Of a stretch of 64,000 nucleotides of DNA, positions 51,601-59,760 are shown piece by piece; positions within the stretch are counted from its first letter, which is position 1; each line of letters opens with the position of its first letter. The translations under genes were made by a program, and so were the position numbers. The DNA is from Heliocidaris erythrogramma. Lineage: Eukaryota; Echinodermata; Echinoidea; Camarodonta; Echinometridae. Under the pieces are notes generated by a model, which was given only the letters and a program-made list of their open reading frames with translations, ran no database searches and had not been told where the DNA came from. The DNA lies in NCBI GenBank assembly GCA_025617745.1, contig CM046859.1, forward strand, positions 26,711,371 to 26,775,370, read 5' to 3'.

Positions 51601-54600
51601 TGCCTGTGCTTATTTGAGGACATGTTCAGGATGTACGGACTGTATTGATAATCGTATATGAAGGTTACAGCGTTCAATTAATCAACGTATATGATTGATG
51701 AGGGCCTCGAAATAGCTCAAGCGTATTGAACTAAACAATGAGCTTGAAGTACTCATATCAGAAGACTATACTGCATCATATTGGAGAGCTTTCCCGTTGA
51801 TCCATCGTATGCGGAAACTTTCCTTGAAAAACACCCAAAACAAAAACATGATGCTTCAATTTTATGATATTTTAAAGGTTTGTCTTTCCATTGACACATG
51901 TTGACAATTAAAAGCTGGCGACATGAATGGAAATAATTTACAGGATTACGAGGGGGGGGGGGGGGGGGGGGGGGGTCTGGGGGCTGCAGACCTCACTTCA
52001 AGGGTTTTGAAATTACCGATATTCGGGCAACCACCACCACCTGATATTCGGGGAGTGGGGTGCCTAAATTTCTTCATGTGTGATATGACGGAATGTGTCA
52101 TTATTTGTCATTTTCACTATAAAAGTTTCAAATTATAAAATGTAAAGTTGATATTTTGGCAAAAGGTGTCAGCCCCTCGCGAAAATATCAAGACATTTTT
52201 TTTTTAAAGGAAATATATATGCTTTATTATCTTATCCAAATATGGGGCGGGGGGGGGGGGGGGGGTTCTCTGGAAGCACTTTTTTTAAAAGAATAAATTC
52301 AGTTACCTACACGCGTATCAACCTATGCCTACCATTTCTGTTTTCTGATTTATAGTCCTGGGCCCTGTTGCATAAAACTTACCATTAATGGTAACTCTAC
52401 TATCAATGGTAACTACCATGGTAACATCACTCAACAGCCAATCAAAATCAAGGTTTCCATGGGAGTTACCATTGATGGCAAAGTTACCATTAATGGTAAG
52501 TTTTATGCAATGGGGCCCAGATCATTTCAACTTTAAAATTTTCAAAGGTTTTTGACTTCTATGAAATTAAAATTACGCATCTTGAAGCTTCCAAGCGAGA
52601 TCAAACAAACTGGCGTAGATATAAAATAGAAATATTTACTTCGCATTTCTCCTTTACAAAATAGTATCAGGTCCTCCAGAAAAAAAAATGTGAAATAAAA
52701 GGAAATAACACACAACAATAACAGAATAACTGGGCTTTATGCTTTGTTTCCCCGAGACAAGGTGATCACTAAGTTTTACCTCTTAGGAAGCACCAGTAAT
52801 TTTGCGATACCCTCATCGAGAGTGCATTGAACACCGTCTCCAGTATTTGTACGGCTTCCTTGACTGAAATTCTCTGTTTGTTTATCCGGTTGCTTGCGGC
52901 TGTTAATCTGCCTGTTTGGCTCTGAAAGCTTTTGTGAGCATACCTATGAGGTGTAGTGATCGAATGGAATATGTTATATATACTCGTATTATGCAATCTA
53001 CGGCGATTCTGTTACAGTTGTGCAGCACCGGTGTTACATGCATGCTCATTGAAATGCGAGAGATTGACATGACGATAAATAGGGTTTGAATTCAGTATCA
53101 TGTTATTTTTCACATTACATATCACCTCCTCCTCCTTCTCTTTCTCTGCCTGTCTTTGACCAATTTCCTCAATTTCTTTAGCAATTTGACATTCGATTGG
53201 AGTCGAGGGGATGGGATACATTCCCCGCCATATGGTAAAACTGTGTTAGATCCATGTTTTCCCCCTGAAAATTCCCTGAGAAGAATCTTGTTAGTAGACA
53301 ATGAATTGTAGGTGTTAAAAGAAATGTTTAATCATTATTTGTTGAATGTTTATATCGACAAATTGTCAAACAATCATGTCTACTTCTCGCTACTACTGTT
53401 CAGCCAGTCGTCAGTTCTACCTCCCCAGTGAAGCTAGTATTCAGATTTAGATTTTATTTCATTACATTTTCATTTTTTCAAAGTGTAAATAACAACAACT
53501 ACTGTGCAATTCACAATATACAAAATAATTAACACAAGTTAGTGCAGAAATATTTTCTATCAGTACAATCAAAATAAAAAGCGTTAAATTTTGGGTTGTA
53601 AGAGAAAAAAAAGAGCAATGAAGACTGCATTAGATTAATTTTATGAAAATGAAAATGAAAACAGAGACCAGGGCCCCGTTGCATAAAACTTACCATTAAT
53701 GGTAACTCTGCTATCAATGGTAACTACATATTTACCATGGTAACATCACTCAACAGCCAATCAAAATCAAGGTTTCCATGGGAGTTACCATTGATGGCAA
53801 AGTTACCGTTAATGGTAAGTTTTATGCAACGGGGCACTGCTTAGAAGCAGAGCTTGTATAGAAGCGCTGGTCCCTGGCAAAACGTATATAAAATCATGAA
53901 TATTATACAAAACTAGACAGGGCAACCATGCATAAGATGCCCGATAAAAGGGAAAAAGAAGAAGACATACATGGCTATGGAAAGCAAACAAATCATAGAC
54001 ATAACACACTTTTTATCGAAGAGAAAGCATTGAAAAATATTGTAGACACAAAAGGCTGGAATATTAACGATTTGAAGGAGTAAACTTTACAAAAGACGGA
54101 ACAAGAAGGACAAAGTGACAGGTGGGGGTAGGAAGGGAGGGTGGGAAAGGGGCAGGATCTGGAAGGTTTCATTTAGTCTATATATTTTACTACACAGGTA
54201 AACAAAAATTATCATTGATCATAGATTCGCATTTACATTCTCTTTGTCCTCGTCCTAGCTACCTTTAAGAGGCCACATTTGTAAGAATGAGTCTGACAAA
54301 ATATATATATCTAAATATAGATGTTGATTTACTTAGTGGGCATATAACTAGTGTAGGTGTTGCATGTGATGGATTATATTATTTGGGGTATCTGGCATGG
54401 TGACGTTATTGTCTGTTCGTGCTAAAAATAGAAAAACGCAGGTCATTTGCACACCAACATTGATTTGAAAAAAATAAATATTTGACGAAAACATTAATGC
54501 AATGGACCTGTTCACAAATATATTCAAACTTTATGGATACTTTTAAAACAAAAGGTTGTTCTTGTCAACGTGAAAGCGTGTCATAAGCTTATTAGACATA

Positions 54601-57600
54601 GCAACAAGTAATGTATACAAACTGGATTCTAAGTATTGTAGTTCATTCATTAATAACAGGTTAATGGAAAACCTCATTACAAGATCCCCAGGAAAGAAAC
54701 CTCAATAAATTTGAATAACTTTGTAAACAGGTCTATTACTAGGATTATTATCCAATACGTTAAGTCGAATAGACCGGTTCTGTAATATATTCAAATTTAT
54801 GCACATTTCTTCTCCGAGCAATTAGTGACGAGCTATTCCATTAACCTGTTTTTTATAAACAAAATGAGCATCAATGCTTGGAATCCAGTTTGCACTGGGT
54901 TTAACTGGGCGTTGTGGCGTGCGCCTGTAATCCAGCTACCAGTGGAAGTTATAAACTGATTCAGCGGACCCAGGTTCGAGACTGAGTCACGTCTTTCGGA
55001 TGGTGACGTTAAAGGTCGGTTCCAGACGTAAATAATCATATCTGATTGATACACGTCTGTAAAAACCCAATTACACAATTACACGCACGCATGAAAGCTT
55101 CCAGGTTGTCAAGAACAACCTTTGTTTGAAAGGTATGTATAAAATTTGCATACATTTCCGAAGCGGTCCATGGGGGGGGGGGGGGGGGGTTCTCTTTTCT
55201 ACCCAATAATTATAGTATAAATGACAATGATACTAAGCGTATTCTTATAATTCAGGCCTATCATGGCAGTCATTGGTGGTTGGAACTATTTCTCAACAAA
55301 TAACAGTGGTATGCGAATTAGTCAGCGTTTTCCTAGCTGCTATCAAATGAAGGAAATGGCTCCTTGTAAGTTTTCTACATCATAAAGATAAACAAAATCA
55401 CATTATATTACTTTCCCGTTACAGCTAGCTCTGGCAAAACCAAAGCAGAGGGTACTTTGGGGAAGTTAGAAATACCGGACAATGGTGTGGCACCAGAGTA
55501 TTTCTAAGTGGGCAGAGGCCTAATAAATAAATAAATAAAAATATATAAAACTTCGACAACCCCCCCCCCCCTTCAAAAAAAGAGGGGGAAATCAGAAATT
55601 GTTTACATAGGCAGTAACAATTGAGGGCAATTATTCCTTGCCACTCCCTCCCCCCCCCCCCCAACCGTTCCCAGGTCCTACCTTCAGCTACGCCTCCCAT
55701 ATTTCATTGAATTGATAAATAATTTAATAAAACGGAGAGCGATGTGGCGATTTATTCAAACAATGCCAACATGTGTTGCGTTAGGTACATGTATATAGGG
55801 GAGTGACAAAACTGAAAATATGTTGGAAAGAGTCTATGATGATCGACACCCCTAGAAAACAGTCCGGCGATATTTCCATTTGATAATTGGATTCTGCATA
55901 TTATACGTATAAATCCCCAGTTAATATCGTAATTAAATTGAATTGAATATATACACATGTATCGCTTCATTATAATGGTTTGCCCTAATCTACAGCCTGT
56001 TGTCTGTGAGATAATGCACTCGCTCTCATCAATTCTGTAGACCACGAACAATTATGTTCCCTTGCTGCATAAAATTAGAAGGACCGATCTCATGAGCTCA
56101 CCACACAATATTCAGTGATGTGGTGTGCATATAGTATTAATAATAACCACTCCAACTCATGCTGGCAGTAGTGATAAAGCGCTGATCAAATATGACAATA
56201 ACGACGCGAGAGTCTATTTATCAGAAATGGAAATTATTCTTTCCTATTAGCCGTCGGTGGCCACTTTTGATATAATTTTGGTTATACCCACCTCTTTTCG
56301 TTGGGATTTACAGATATGAAATGCAAAGAGTTTTACTGTAAATTTTAGAAAATTTACATGTATAGGCTGTAAGATGGAGAATTGTTTGTACGTTATGGAT
56401 ATCATAGTCATTTCAACGGGAAAGCATTTCAAATTAGCATGTACATGTAGGCTAATGTGATCAAAATTGCAGGATTTTGTGGTCATAAAGTAAGAATTGT
56501 CACATGTTACAACATAAAAGTGGGAATTTTTTAAAATATGAAACATAGTTCCTTATAACGATACCCCCAAATGCTATCCGATTTTGGAAATAAATCGCAA
56601 TAGCATTATAAAATATGGGCATTTTGACAAGTAAAATCTACCTGAATCAGGTTCTGAATAATAATTTGATAATGTGAAAACAAAACATAGGAATTTGCTG
56701 CGCTGTCAACCTTATACCGGGAATGAGGGTCAAATCAGTTTCAAATCGTATAGACAATCGTAGGACTGCTCTGGCGTCACTACGACTCGGAACCGATTTG
56801 GCCTTCACTCCGATATGAAGGCTCGCAATAGGTCGTAATTTCAAGTTGACTATTTATGGCTATTATGGCTAATATGCCCAGTAATCCTCAAATTGGCAAG
56901 AATCCTACCTAGGATATAAAAAAAACAGCAGAACGGAGGTATAGATACGATTTGTATGGAACGGAGGTATAGATACGATTTGTATGGAGCGGAGGTATAA
57001 AGCGGCTTAAGAAACTAAGTAATAGATCTAGTGCAGCAAGATCATTCGCTGTCAATTGCTCGTGGTCTAGTGGTAAAGGTGTCTGGTCAGACTGTCGGAG
57101 TATTCTCTTTCTTTTCTGCACTCGCGTTTAAGGTCCCGGGTTCGAATCCCGTTCTTTCTTGCTGATATTTTTTTCAGTTATTACTCGATAACGATAGTGT
57201 TTATTCCGTTATAAATAACTGAATTTCAACAATGAAAACCAAGAAACTTGACTAATTATTCACTTGTTCAGGCGGGTTTAATGGCGGCTGGGCATAATAA
57301 CGACTTTGGCCCTATTTATGAATATTCCGGACTTCAATCAAAAATATTCTAAGCGTTCAAAGTTTATATTATATTACATTTACTTTCGATTGCAGACCGA
57401 TCGTATAGTATGCGGTGGGCATTAGAGAGAAGTTATTGGTATAATATAAGCCGCAGTAGCAACGAAATTTATGCTTTCACATGGATGGATTCTATTTCGT
57501 TAACAAATAAATAAAAGTAAGTGTACAGTATGTTTTGAAATGAATGATTAGCGTTCACTTGTAGATAATGACGATGGAAAAAAAAATCACCGCTTAACTC

Positions 57601-58838
57601 TGCATCACACATAAGGTTGGTATGATCCTTGCGTTTAATCACTATAAGAGATTTCTTTTTTACTTTTCTGAAATATAACCACTTTTTGTACGACTTGTAC
57701 ACAAATTTCTAAAACGATTTCACAAAACTTATATATTATTATGTCAACAGTGAGTTTGGAAGTGGGTCTGGACTACATGTTTTAAGCACATTAAACCAAC
57801 ACTATCTTTCTAAATGACTAAATTAATGGATGCGTTTACCTCAGTCATAAGTAAAATGATTGATAATGAAGTATTTCTTAAATGAAATTTTGTTCTATAC
57901 GTGATGATTTTTTTTTGCTGCCAACTGTTTTATTAAACTCATCTGGTTCGACAGCAATCATCCATGTTGCAGGTACACATGACAACACTTTGAATTATCT
58001 ATACCTTTCATCGTTGATAATTGAGCAGTAAATTATTACAAGGGCGAAATTCCCAGCTGCATTTAAGAATAGCATTACTTTTTGAATTTTAACCTATATC
58101 TTCTTCATGAAATAATATCAAACCACATTCATTTACATTCATTTTGATAGTATCGTAATCTCCGTATAGTTTCTATTTTGTAGTACTGTATATCTCAATT
58201 CAATGGATTCACCCACTTATTATCAAATAAACATTGAATAGAATTGAATTAAGGAAATTGCTTACCTTCTCTTTCCATCCTTTGGGTTCGACGCCGTCCG
58301 AGAAGGGAATGGTGAAACCATCATCTTTGGTCGATGATAACGATTGTTCTCTTACACTCCCTAAATAGGTAGAATCAGTCCCACTATCAAACTCCACATC
58401 ACTGCTAACATGATACGTTCCCGTTGCTCCTCGAGTCTTTTCCACCGTCTTGTACCCTCCCAATGTACTTTCCACCACGCTTATTTCAGTTTCTGGAATT
58501 TCCTCCATGACCGTGCCTGCCCTGAGCGCCGCCCAAGCGTCGGCAGTGTCCTTGTATACCAGCGTATGTCCTGTATCATTGCCATCGTAGAACTGAGCAA
58601 TGGATGGTCTTCGATATGAAGTGTTTTCATCCTTTGGCTGTAATGGTTCTTCCGTGTTTCCGTTAGAAGTTGAAGAAGCCTTCGGGATGGTGTCTATGTT
58701 TTTCGCGTCGCTCTTGAGCCGGGCCTGTCGGGCCAGGACCCCAATCTTCCCTACCCTTGTGGACACTTTCTTGAAATCCTGTAGGGGTTTGCTAGTCCGT
58801 GTGTTCTTCTCCTCGGTCTTACTCACCGTCACCCCCAT
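27933..58838 (-). CDS. PHF24: PHF24 (KIAA1045/GINIP) orthologue, PHD finger and EF-hand protein, 7 coding exons
   Basis: Exons on the minus strand: 58838-58266, 36827-36642, 33338-33260, 31890-31691, 30165-29993, 28374-28270, 28044-27933. Phases agree at every junction and give 475 residues (human PHF24 about 400). N-terminus MGVTVSK fits a myristoylated, membrane-anchored start like that of the vertebrate protein. Residues 192-253 form a PHD finger with the C4HC3 ligands; then come three EF-hand loops: DVDSDATISLEE, DTDRTGTLSWWE, DTDGDGCVTEYE. The C-terminal VSWEEYVMEQALYTLAVRPN matches the conserved family end. In mammals the protein binds Galpha-i and tunes GABA-B signalling in neurons; that role is inferred from orthology. 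The 21.4-kb first intron carries a DIRS copy. The start at 58838 was chosen over an in-frame ATG at 58868 because only it gives the myristoylation motif. Confidence 0.92.
28270..28374 (-). CDS. PHF24: PHF24 coding exon 6, phase 2-2, possible cassette exon
   Basis: 105 bases (35 codons), acceptor TTCCATCCAG|G, donor GG|GTGAGA. Phase 2 at both ends, so skipping it keeps the frame. Encodes a Ser-rich linker (RRLGSQSSLRMSSELASHVN...). This matches the position of the Ser-rich segment of the vertebrate protein, but the sequence itself is weakly conserved, so it is the least certain exon. Confidence 0.72.
28810..29830. mobile_element. Long palindromic (foldback) element in a PHF24 intron
   Basis: 28930-29105 (GTTTCTACAACCTGAGCATAAGCCC ... 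GACACCTGTTATAATGC) pairs with the reverse complement of 29520-29700. An inner pair (29176-29210 with 29262-29296, GCATGCAATTCTATTATGAG...) pairs almost perfectly. Outer ends share GTTGGTGTGCAGTC / GACTACACACCGACG. Between the arms lies a TTTTTTAGC run (29375-29410) and an inserted GC-rich piece. Non-coding. Confidence 0.75.
29993..30165 (-). CDS. PHF24: PHF24 coding exon 5 (canonical EF-hand)
   Basis: 57 codons plus two bases. Acceptor TTTTATTTTATAG at 30166; donor CA|GTAAGA at 29992. Contains DTDGDGCVTEYE, which has all EF-hand ligands (Asp1, Asp3, Asp5, Gly6, Glu12). KSWFSKF follows, as in the vertebrate HSWFCKRF. Confidence 0.9.
31031..31363 (-). mobile_element. tRNA-derived SINE with expanded (ATT)n/(AGT)n tail
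   Basis: Minus strand: head TGTGGTCTAGTGGATAAG, diverged B box, the same body as 17498-17788 (CTTTTGGCAAGACATTAATC, CCCAGGTGATGTAAATGGG) and a long tail of ATT and AGTATT repeats. Lies in a PHF24 intron. Confidence 0.85.
31691..31890 (-). CDS. PHF24: PHF24 coding exon 4
   Basis: Two bases plus 66 codons; acceptor CATAACAG, donor AAAG|GTATAA. Completes EF loop 1 (DATISLEEF) and encodes the whole of EF loop 2 (DTDRTGTLSWWEF), with NHEAIRRM after it, matching the vertebrate SHESLLLL position. Confidence 0.9.
32560..32699. mobile_element. Complete foldback MITE, GGCCCGTTTCATAAAAC ends
   Basis: GGGCCCGTTTCATAAAACGTG at the left and its inverted counterpart (GTTTTATAAAACGGGGCC) at the right, ~140 bp. 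The core TGTTATAAGCTACTGAAATC is shared with 15017-15142 and 25981-26133. Confidence 0.82.
33260..33338 (-). CDS. PHF24: PHF24 coding exon 3
   Basis: 26 codons plus one base; acceptor TTTGTTTTCAG, donor TCAG|GTAAAA. Encodes ENLGQLLSDDEMFELMEIF and the start of EF loop 1 (DVDS). It follows the last PHD cysteines directly, as in the vertebrate protein. Confidence 0.88.
34064..34266. mobile_element. MITE, CAGACCGCTTC / AATAGACCTGTT family
   Basis: About 200 bp with inverted ends (CAGACCGCTTCGGTAATGTATG ... CATTACAGAAGCGGTCTATT). Internal CAAAGGTTGTTCTTGACAAC and CTGGATTCCAAG motifs are shared with copies at 54501-54736, 54767-55170, 60888-61112 and 62065-62278. Confidence 0.8.
34719..34894. repeat. 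GTTTAA-rich repeat
   Basis: Dense, imperfectly palindromic GTTTAA / TTAAAC motifs (GAGTTTAATTAAAACTG, GAGTTAAACCTGGTTTAAAGG, GGTTTAACC). Ends at the TTAA that flanks the next element. Probably a small foldback element; boundaries uncertain. Confidence 0.5.
34899..35544. mobile_element. Non-autonomous element with TTAA target duplication, copy A
   Basis: 646 bp from AGGGAAATTAACC to GGTTACTTGTCCT, inverted ends of ~13 bp, flanked by TTAA at 34895-34898 and 35545-35548. Close to identical over most of its length to 42246-42881. TTAA duplications are typical of piggyBac-type elements, but no transposase is present, so the superfamily is tentative. Confidence 0.82.
36642..36827 (-). CDS. PHF24: PHF24 coding exon 2 (PHD finger)
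   Basis: 62 codons, phase 0 at both ends, donor TGC|GTGAGT at 36641, acceptor TTTCCTTTAG ending at 36828. Zinc ligands in the exon peptide: Cys7, Cys10, Cys21, Cys24, His29, Cys32, Cys59, Cys62, the full C4HC3 set. LFPCRICTLVFHEPC is close to the vertebrate LFPCRVCTRVFHDGC. A DIRS element ends only 25 bases upstream of this acceptor. Confidence 0.92.
36853..37038 (-). repeat. Terminal inverted repeat of DIRS copy 3, downstream end
   Basis: Reverse complement of 41860-41998 and alike to the right repeats of copies 1 and 2. The outermost ~10 bases (GATCAACACTG) are diverged from the other copies. Confidence 0.86.
37096..37192 (-). repeat. Internal complementary region of DIRS copy 3
   Basis: Reverse-strand equivalent of 6017-6112: the two outer-end complements joined at CAAATTTAC. 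Confidence 0.87.
37260..38100 (-). pseudogene. DIRS copy 3, tyrosine recombinase region (fossil)
   Basis: Shows SGQRRSTLHAL, AHDTRSVSTSWA and the late tyrosine (SCYLRDI), as in copy 2. Incomplete. Confidence 0.85.
38160..39150 (-). pseudogene. DIRS copy 3, reverse transcriptase region (fossil)
   Basis: Contains the palm motifs (SIDLKDAYFHIPI, CYLDDW). Most of the RNase H part seen in copies 1 and 2 is not present. Confidence 0.87.
39168..41440 (-). pseudogene. DIRS copy 3, gag-like region (fossil)
   Basis: The longest uninterrupted gag-like region of the three copies: Ser/Pro-rich, Lys-rich patch, Arg/Gly-rich tail. No recognised domain. Confidence 0.72.
41860..42011 (-). repeat. Terminal inverted repeat of DIRS copy 3, upstream end
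   Basis: Inverted relative to 36853-37038. Ends at AATAAATCATATA when read on the minus strand; the last few bases differ from the other copies. Confidence 0.86.
42246..42881. mobile_element. Non-autonomous element with TTAA target duplication, copy B
   Basis: 636 bp, AGGGAAATTAACC...GGTTAATTGTCCT, flanked by TTAA at 42242-42245 and 42882-42885. Nearly the same sequence and orientation as copy A. It lies ~230 bp upstream (in gene sense) of DIRS copy 3. Confidence 0.82.
42886..45269. other. PHF24 intron 1 segment, no gene seen
   Basis: AT-rich intronic DNA with a poly(C) run near 42943-42958 and a GGGGAAGGGGTGGTTGTGGGG stretch near 43990-44015. No exon-like segment with splice sites was found on either strand. 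Confidence 0.5.
45290..45545 (+). repeat. Diverged direct copy of the 46.5-kb repeat
   Basis: Contains TTGTGCATTATTTACAGCG, CTGTCGTTTTTCTGTAGGA and a (GCGA)n run (45490-45515), all matched in order at 46490-46740. Confidence 0.8.
45775..46175 (+). repeat. Degenerate minisatellite, GGGGCACTTATCAGAAG units
   Basis: About twelve imperfect units of ~25-37 bp built on GGGGCACTTATYAGAAGNGAAA, purine-rich on the plus strand. Ends against a GC-rich stretch (46190-46245). Confidence 0.8.
46264..47255. mobile_element. Foldback element with ~440-bp arms
   Basis: 46264-46700 and 46806-47255 are inverted copies. CCCCTCGAGAAATATCTGGG...TTTTCCCGCGG at the left mirrors CCGCGGGAAA...AGATATTTCTCGAGGGG at the right, and the inner GCATTATTTACAGCGATATAATG mirrors too. 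A short spacer lies between. No coding capacity. The inner part also occurs singly at 45290-45545. Confidence 0.8.
47256..48230. other. PHF24 intron 1 segment, no gene seen
   Basis: AT-rich, no recognised repeat or exon. Confidence 0.45.
48236..48960 (+). repeat. CT-rich polypyrimidine tract with (TC)n and (CA)n
   Basis: About 725 bp almost wholly C and T on the plus strand, with repeated CTCTCTCT runs, (CA)n at ~48679-48700 and TCTCCATTTYC motifs at irregular ~60-120-bp intervals. Open frames of up to 162 residues here are Ser/Leu/Phe-rich artefacts of composition. Confidence 0.85.
48961..51940. other. PHF24 intron 1 segment with one diverged repeat copy
   Basis: No exon seen. 50350-51150 contains diverged matches to the TTAA element at 34899-35544 (GAATTAACCTCA, ATCATCTGCTAGCAATA, AAAATGGCAGCC), so it is probably an old relative. 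A X-box-like GTTGTCAAGGCAAC occurs at 49868-49881. Confidence 0.5.
51950..51976 (+). repeat. Poly(G) run of about 25
   Basis: Near-uninterrupted G tract; the length is likely unreliable in the assembly. A second G run lies at 52246-52264. Confidence 0.85.
52358..52520. mobile_element. Foldback MITE, GGGCCCTGTTGCATAAAAC family, copy 1
   Basis: ~160-bp near-perfect palindrome with repeated TTACCATTAATGGTAA and TTACCATTGATGG units and a central CAACAGCCAATCAAAATCAAGG. Ends CTGGGCCC / GGGCCCAG. Confidence 0.85.
53671..53836. mobile_element. Foldback MITE, GGGCCCCGTTGCATAAAAC family, copy 2
   Basis: Same sequence as 52358-52520 with a few substitutions and a short insertion (ATATTTACC). The two copies lie 1.15 kb apart in the same intron. 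Confidence 0.85.
54501..54736. mobile_element. MITE, GACCTGTTCACAAA ends
   Basis: Inverted ends GGACCTGTTCACAAA...TTTGTAAACAGGTCTATT, with internal AAAGGTTGTTCTTGTCAA and AACTGGATTCTAAG. Member of the family seen at 34064, 54767, 60888 and 62065. Confidence 0.82.
54767..55170. mobile_element. MITE of the same family interrupted by a 7SL-like SINE
   Basis: Left half 54767-54895 (AATAGACCGGTTC ... GGAATCCAGTTTGCA) and right half 55088-55170 (AGCTTCCAGGTTGTCAAG ... GAAGCGGTCC) are parts of one MITE. The family's middle segment is replaced by foreign sequence. Confidence 0.75.
54897..55085 (+). mobile_element. SINE with 7SL/Alu-domain-like head
   Basis: 54905-54939 (GGGCGTTGTGGCGTGCGCC, TGTAATCCAGCTAC) closely follows the 5' Alu domain of 7SL RNA. 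54962-54985 (GACCCAGGTTCGAGACTG) resembles its pol III B box. A ~90-bp body follows (CACGTCTTTCGGATGGTGACG, ending in a duplicated AATTACAC tail). Inserted in the MITE at 54767-55170. It could be a processed SRP RNA pseudogene; the distinct non-7SL body favours a SINE. Confidence 0.55.
55171..56930. other. PHF24 intron 1 segment, no gene seen
   Basis: Poly(G) and poly(C) runs at 55172-55189, 55561-55572 and 55650-55661. Otherwise AT-rich intron without recognisable structure. Confidence 0.45.
56931..56998 (+). repeat. 28-bp tandem repeat, about 2.4 copies
   Basis: GAACGGAGGTATAGATACGA plus TTTGTATG repeated twice perfectly, then a partial third unit (GAGCGGAGGTATA). Confidence 0.85.
57058..57150 (+). 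mobile_element. tRNA-like sequence, probable SINE head
   Basis: A box TGGTCTAGTGGTAAAGG and perfect B box GGGTTCGAATCCC, but the spacing between them is about 30 bases too long for a plain tRNA and the acceptor stem does not pair. More likely a SINE head or tRNA pseudogene than a working tRNA. Confidence 0.5.
57151..58265 (-). other. PHF24 intron 1, part next to exon 1
   Basis: AT-rich intronic DNA after the donor of exon 1. Nothing recognised. Confidence 0.5.
58266..58838 (-). CDS. PHF24: PHF24 coding exon 1 (N-terminal region)
   Basis: 191 codons ending GWKEK, donor AAG|GTAAGC at 58265, phase 0. MGVTVSK at the start, a basic stretch (LARQARLKSDAKN) and a long polar, Ser/Thr/Glu-rich segment likely to be disordered. 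Longer than the mammalian N-terminal region. Confidence 0.88.
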
Positions 58839-59760
58839 TTTAGTCGGGTGTCGGTTTAAACCGTCCAAACAGGTTTATTTTTAAAGAACTGATTCCAATG
58901 TTTTCGCGTGTTTCCTATCAGCTAAATGAAATAGTAACGACTGTCTGCTGGTGATAATGAGAATAATATAGCTCATTCCATTAACTGCCAAGCTACCATG
59001 CTAAACTTAAGAAGCCCAAAGGGTCACTAGCCAATATGAATAGTAACAATGTATAAGAGGCCTAGCTCTGAGACATGGGGACGTCCCGACTGGTTGTCAG
59101 TTGGTATATTAACAAAGCTGGATTAGAAAAAAAGTGTGAAGTGTTGCCAACAGCTTGTGTTCCAGTCAACGCAAGAGAATTACTGCCGACGTCATGCTAG
59201 ATATGTAAATGGCCGAAATTGCTGAAAACAGAACAACCTCAAGTCCAGCGTAAGGTCCCGAGGCCAGATAAGTTGGTAAACAATCACCTGGTCTTAGCGG
59301 ATGTTAATGATTCCAGAGTTCAGGTATTATATAGTCGTTATCTCGTGTCCAATTTGTAAACTTACCCCGCGAACGCTTGTTCAAATTTATTCAGTTATCA
59401 ATCCATGATCAAATAAAGTTGAAGTAAGTGCGGTGATGATTTCCTACGACATTTCATAGTTATATCCAAGAATTGATTCCAGCGATTCGATACACCAGTT
59501 TATGGAGAGCCGCAAAGATAATGCTTAATGGAAGGCATATGTGACGCGGCAACGCGATTGTGCTTTTGTGCTCCGAACGCGAATGAAACATCCCCCGCAC
59601 GTACGTGACGTCACAATGTATACGGTCGTCTGCTCTTGTGTCGTGACAGCGCCGTGAAAAGGCATCGGTTCGAGACTTGAGAGGGAATAAAAGGCCTCAT
59701 CGAACCCTTTGATCCACATTTTATTCACAGCTGTAATGGCATACACAAACACTTTTGAAA
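58839..59760 (-). promoter_or_regulatory. 5' region of PHF24 with CpG-rich stretch and CRE
   Basis: Upstream of the chosen start codon. 59540-59680 is clearly richer in CpG than its surroundings. A perfect palindromic cAMP-response element, TGACGTCA, lies at 59606-59613, about 770 bp upstream of the ATG. The transcription start is not determined; promoter status is inferred from position and composition. Confidence 0.4.
59606..59613. promoter_or_regulatory. Full CRE palindrome TGACGTCA
   Basis: Exact match to the CREB/ATF site inside ACGTGACGTCACAA, in the CpG-rich stretch upstream of PHF24. Confidence 0.6.

Noticed and set aside
56931-56998. CRISPR-like direct repeats
   Set aside because: Only two and a half head-to-tail units without spacers, in a eukaryotic intron; a simple tandem repeat.
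57058-57150. Functional tRNA gene
   Set aside because: The A and B boxes are fine, but the spacing is too long, the acceptor stem does not pair, and no clear anticodon arm or canonical intron position is visible.
59525-59752. 75-residue minus-strand open frame upstream of PHF24
   Set aside because: No domain, no splice link, lies in the CpG-rich putative promoter; most likely chance.
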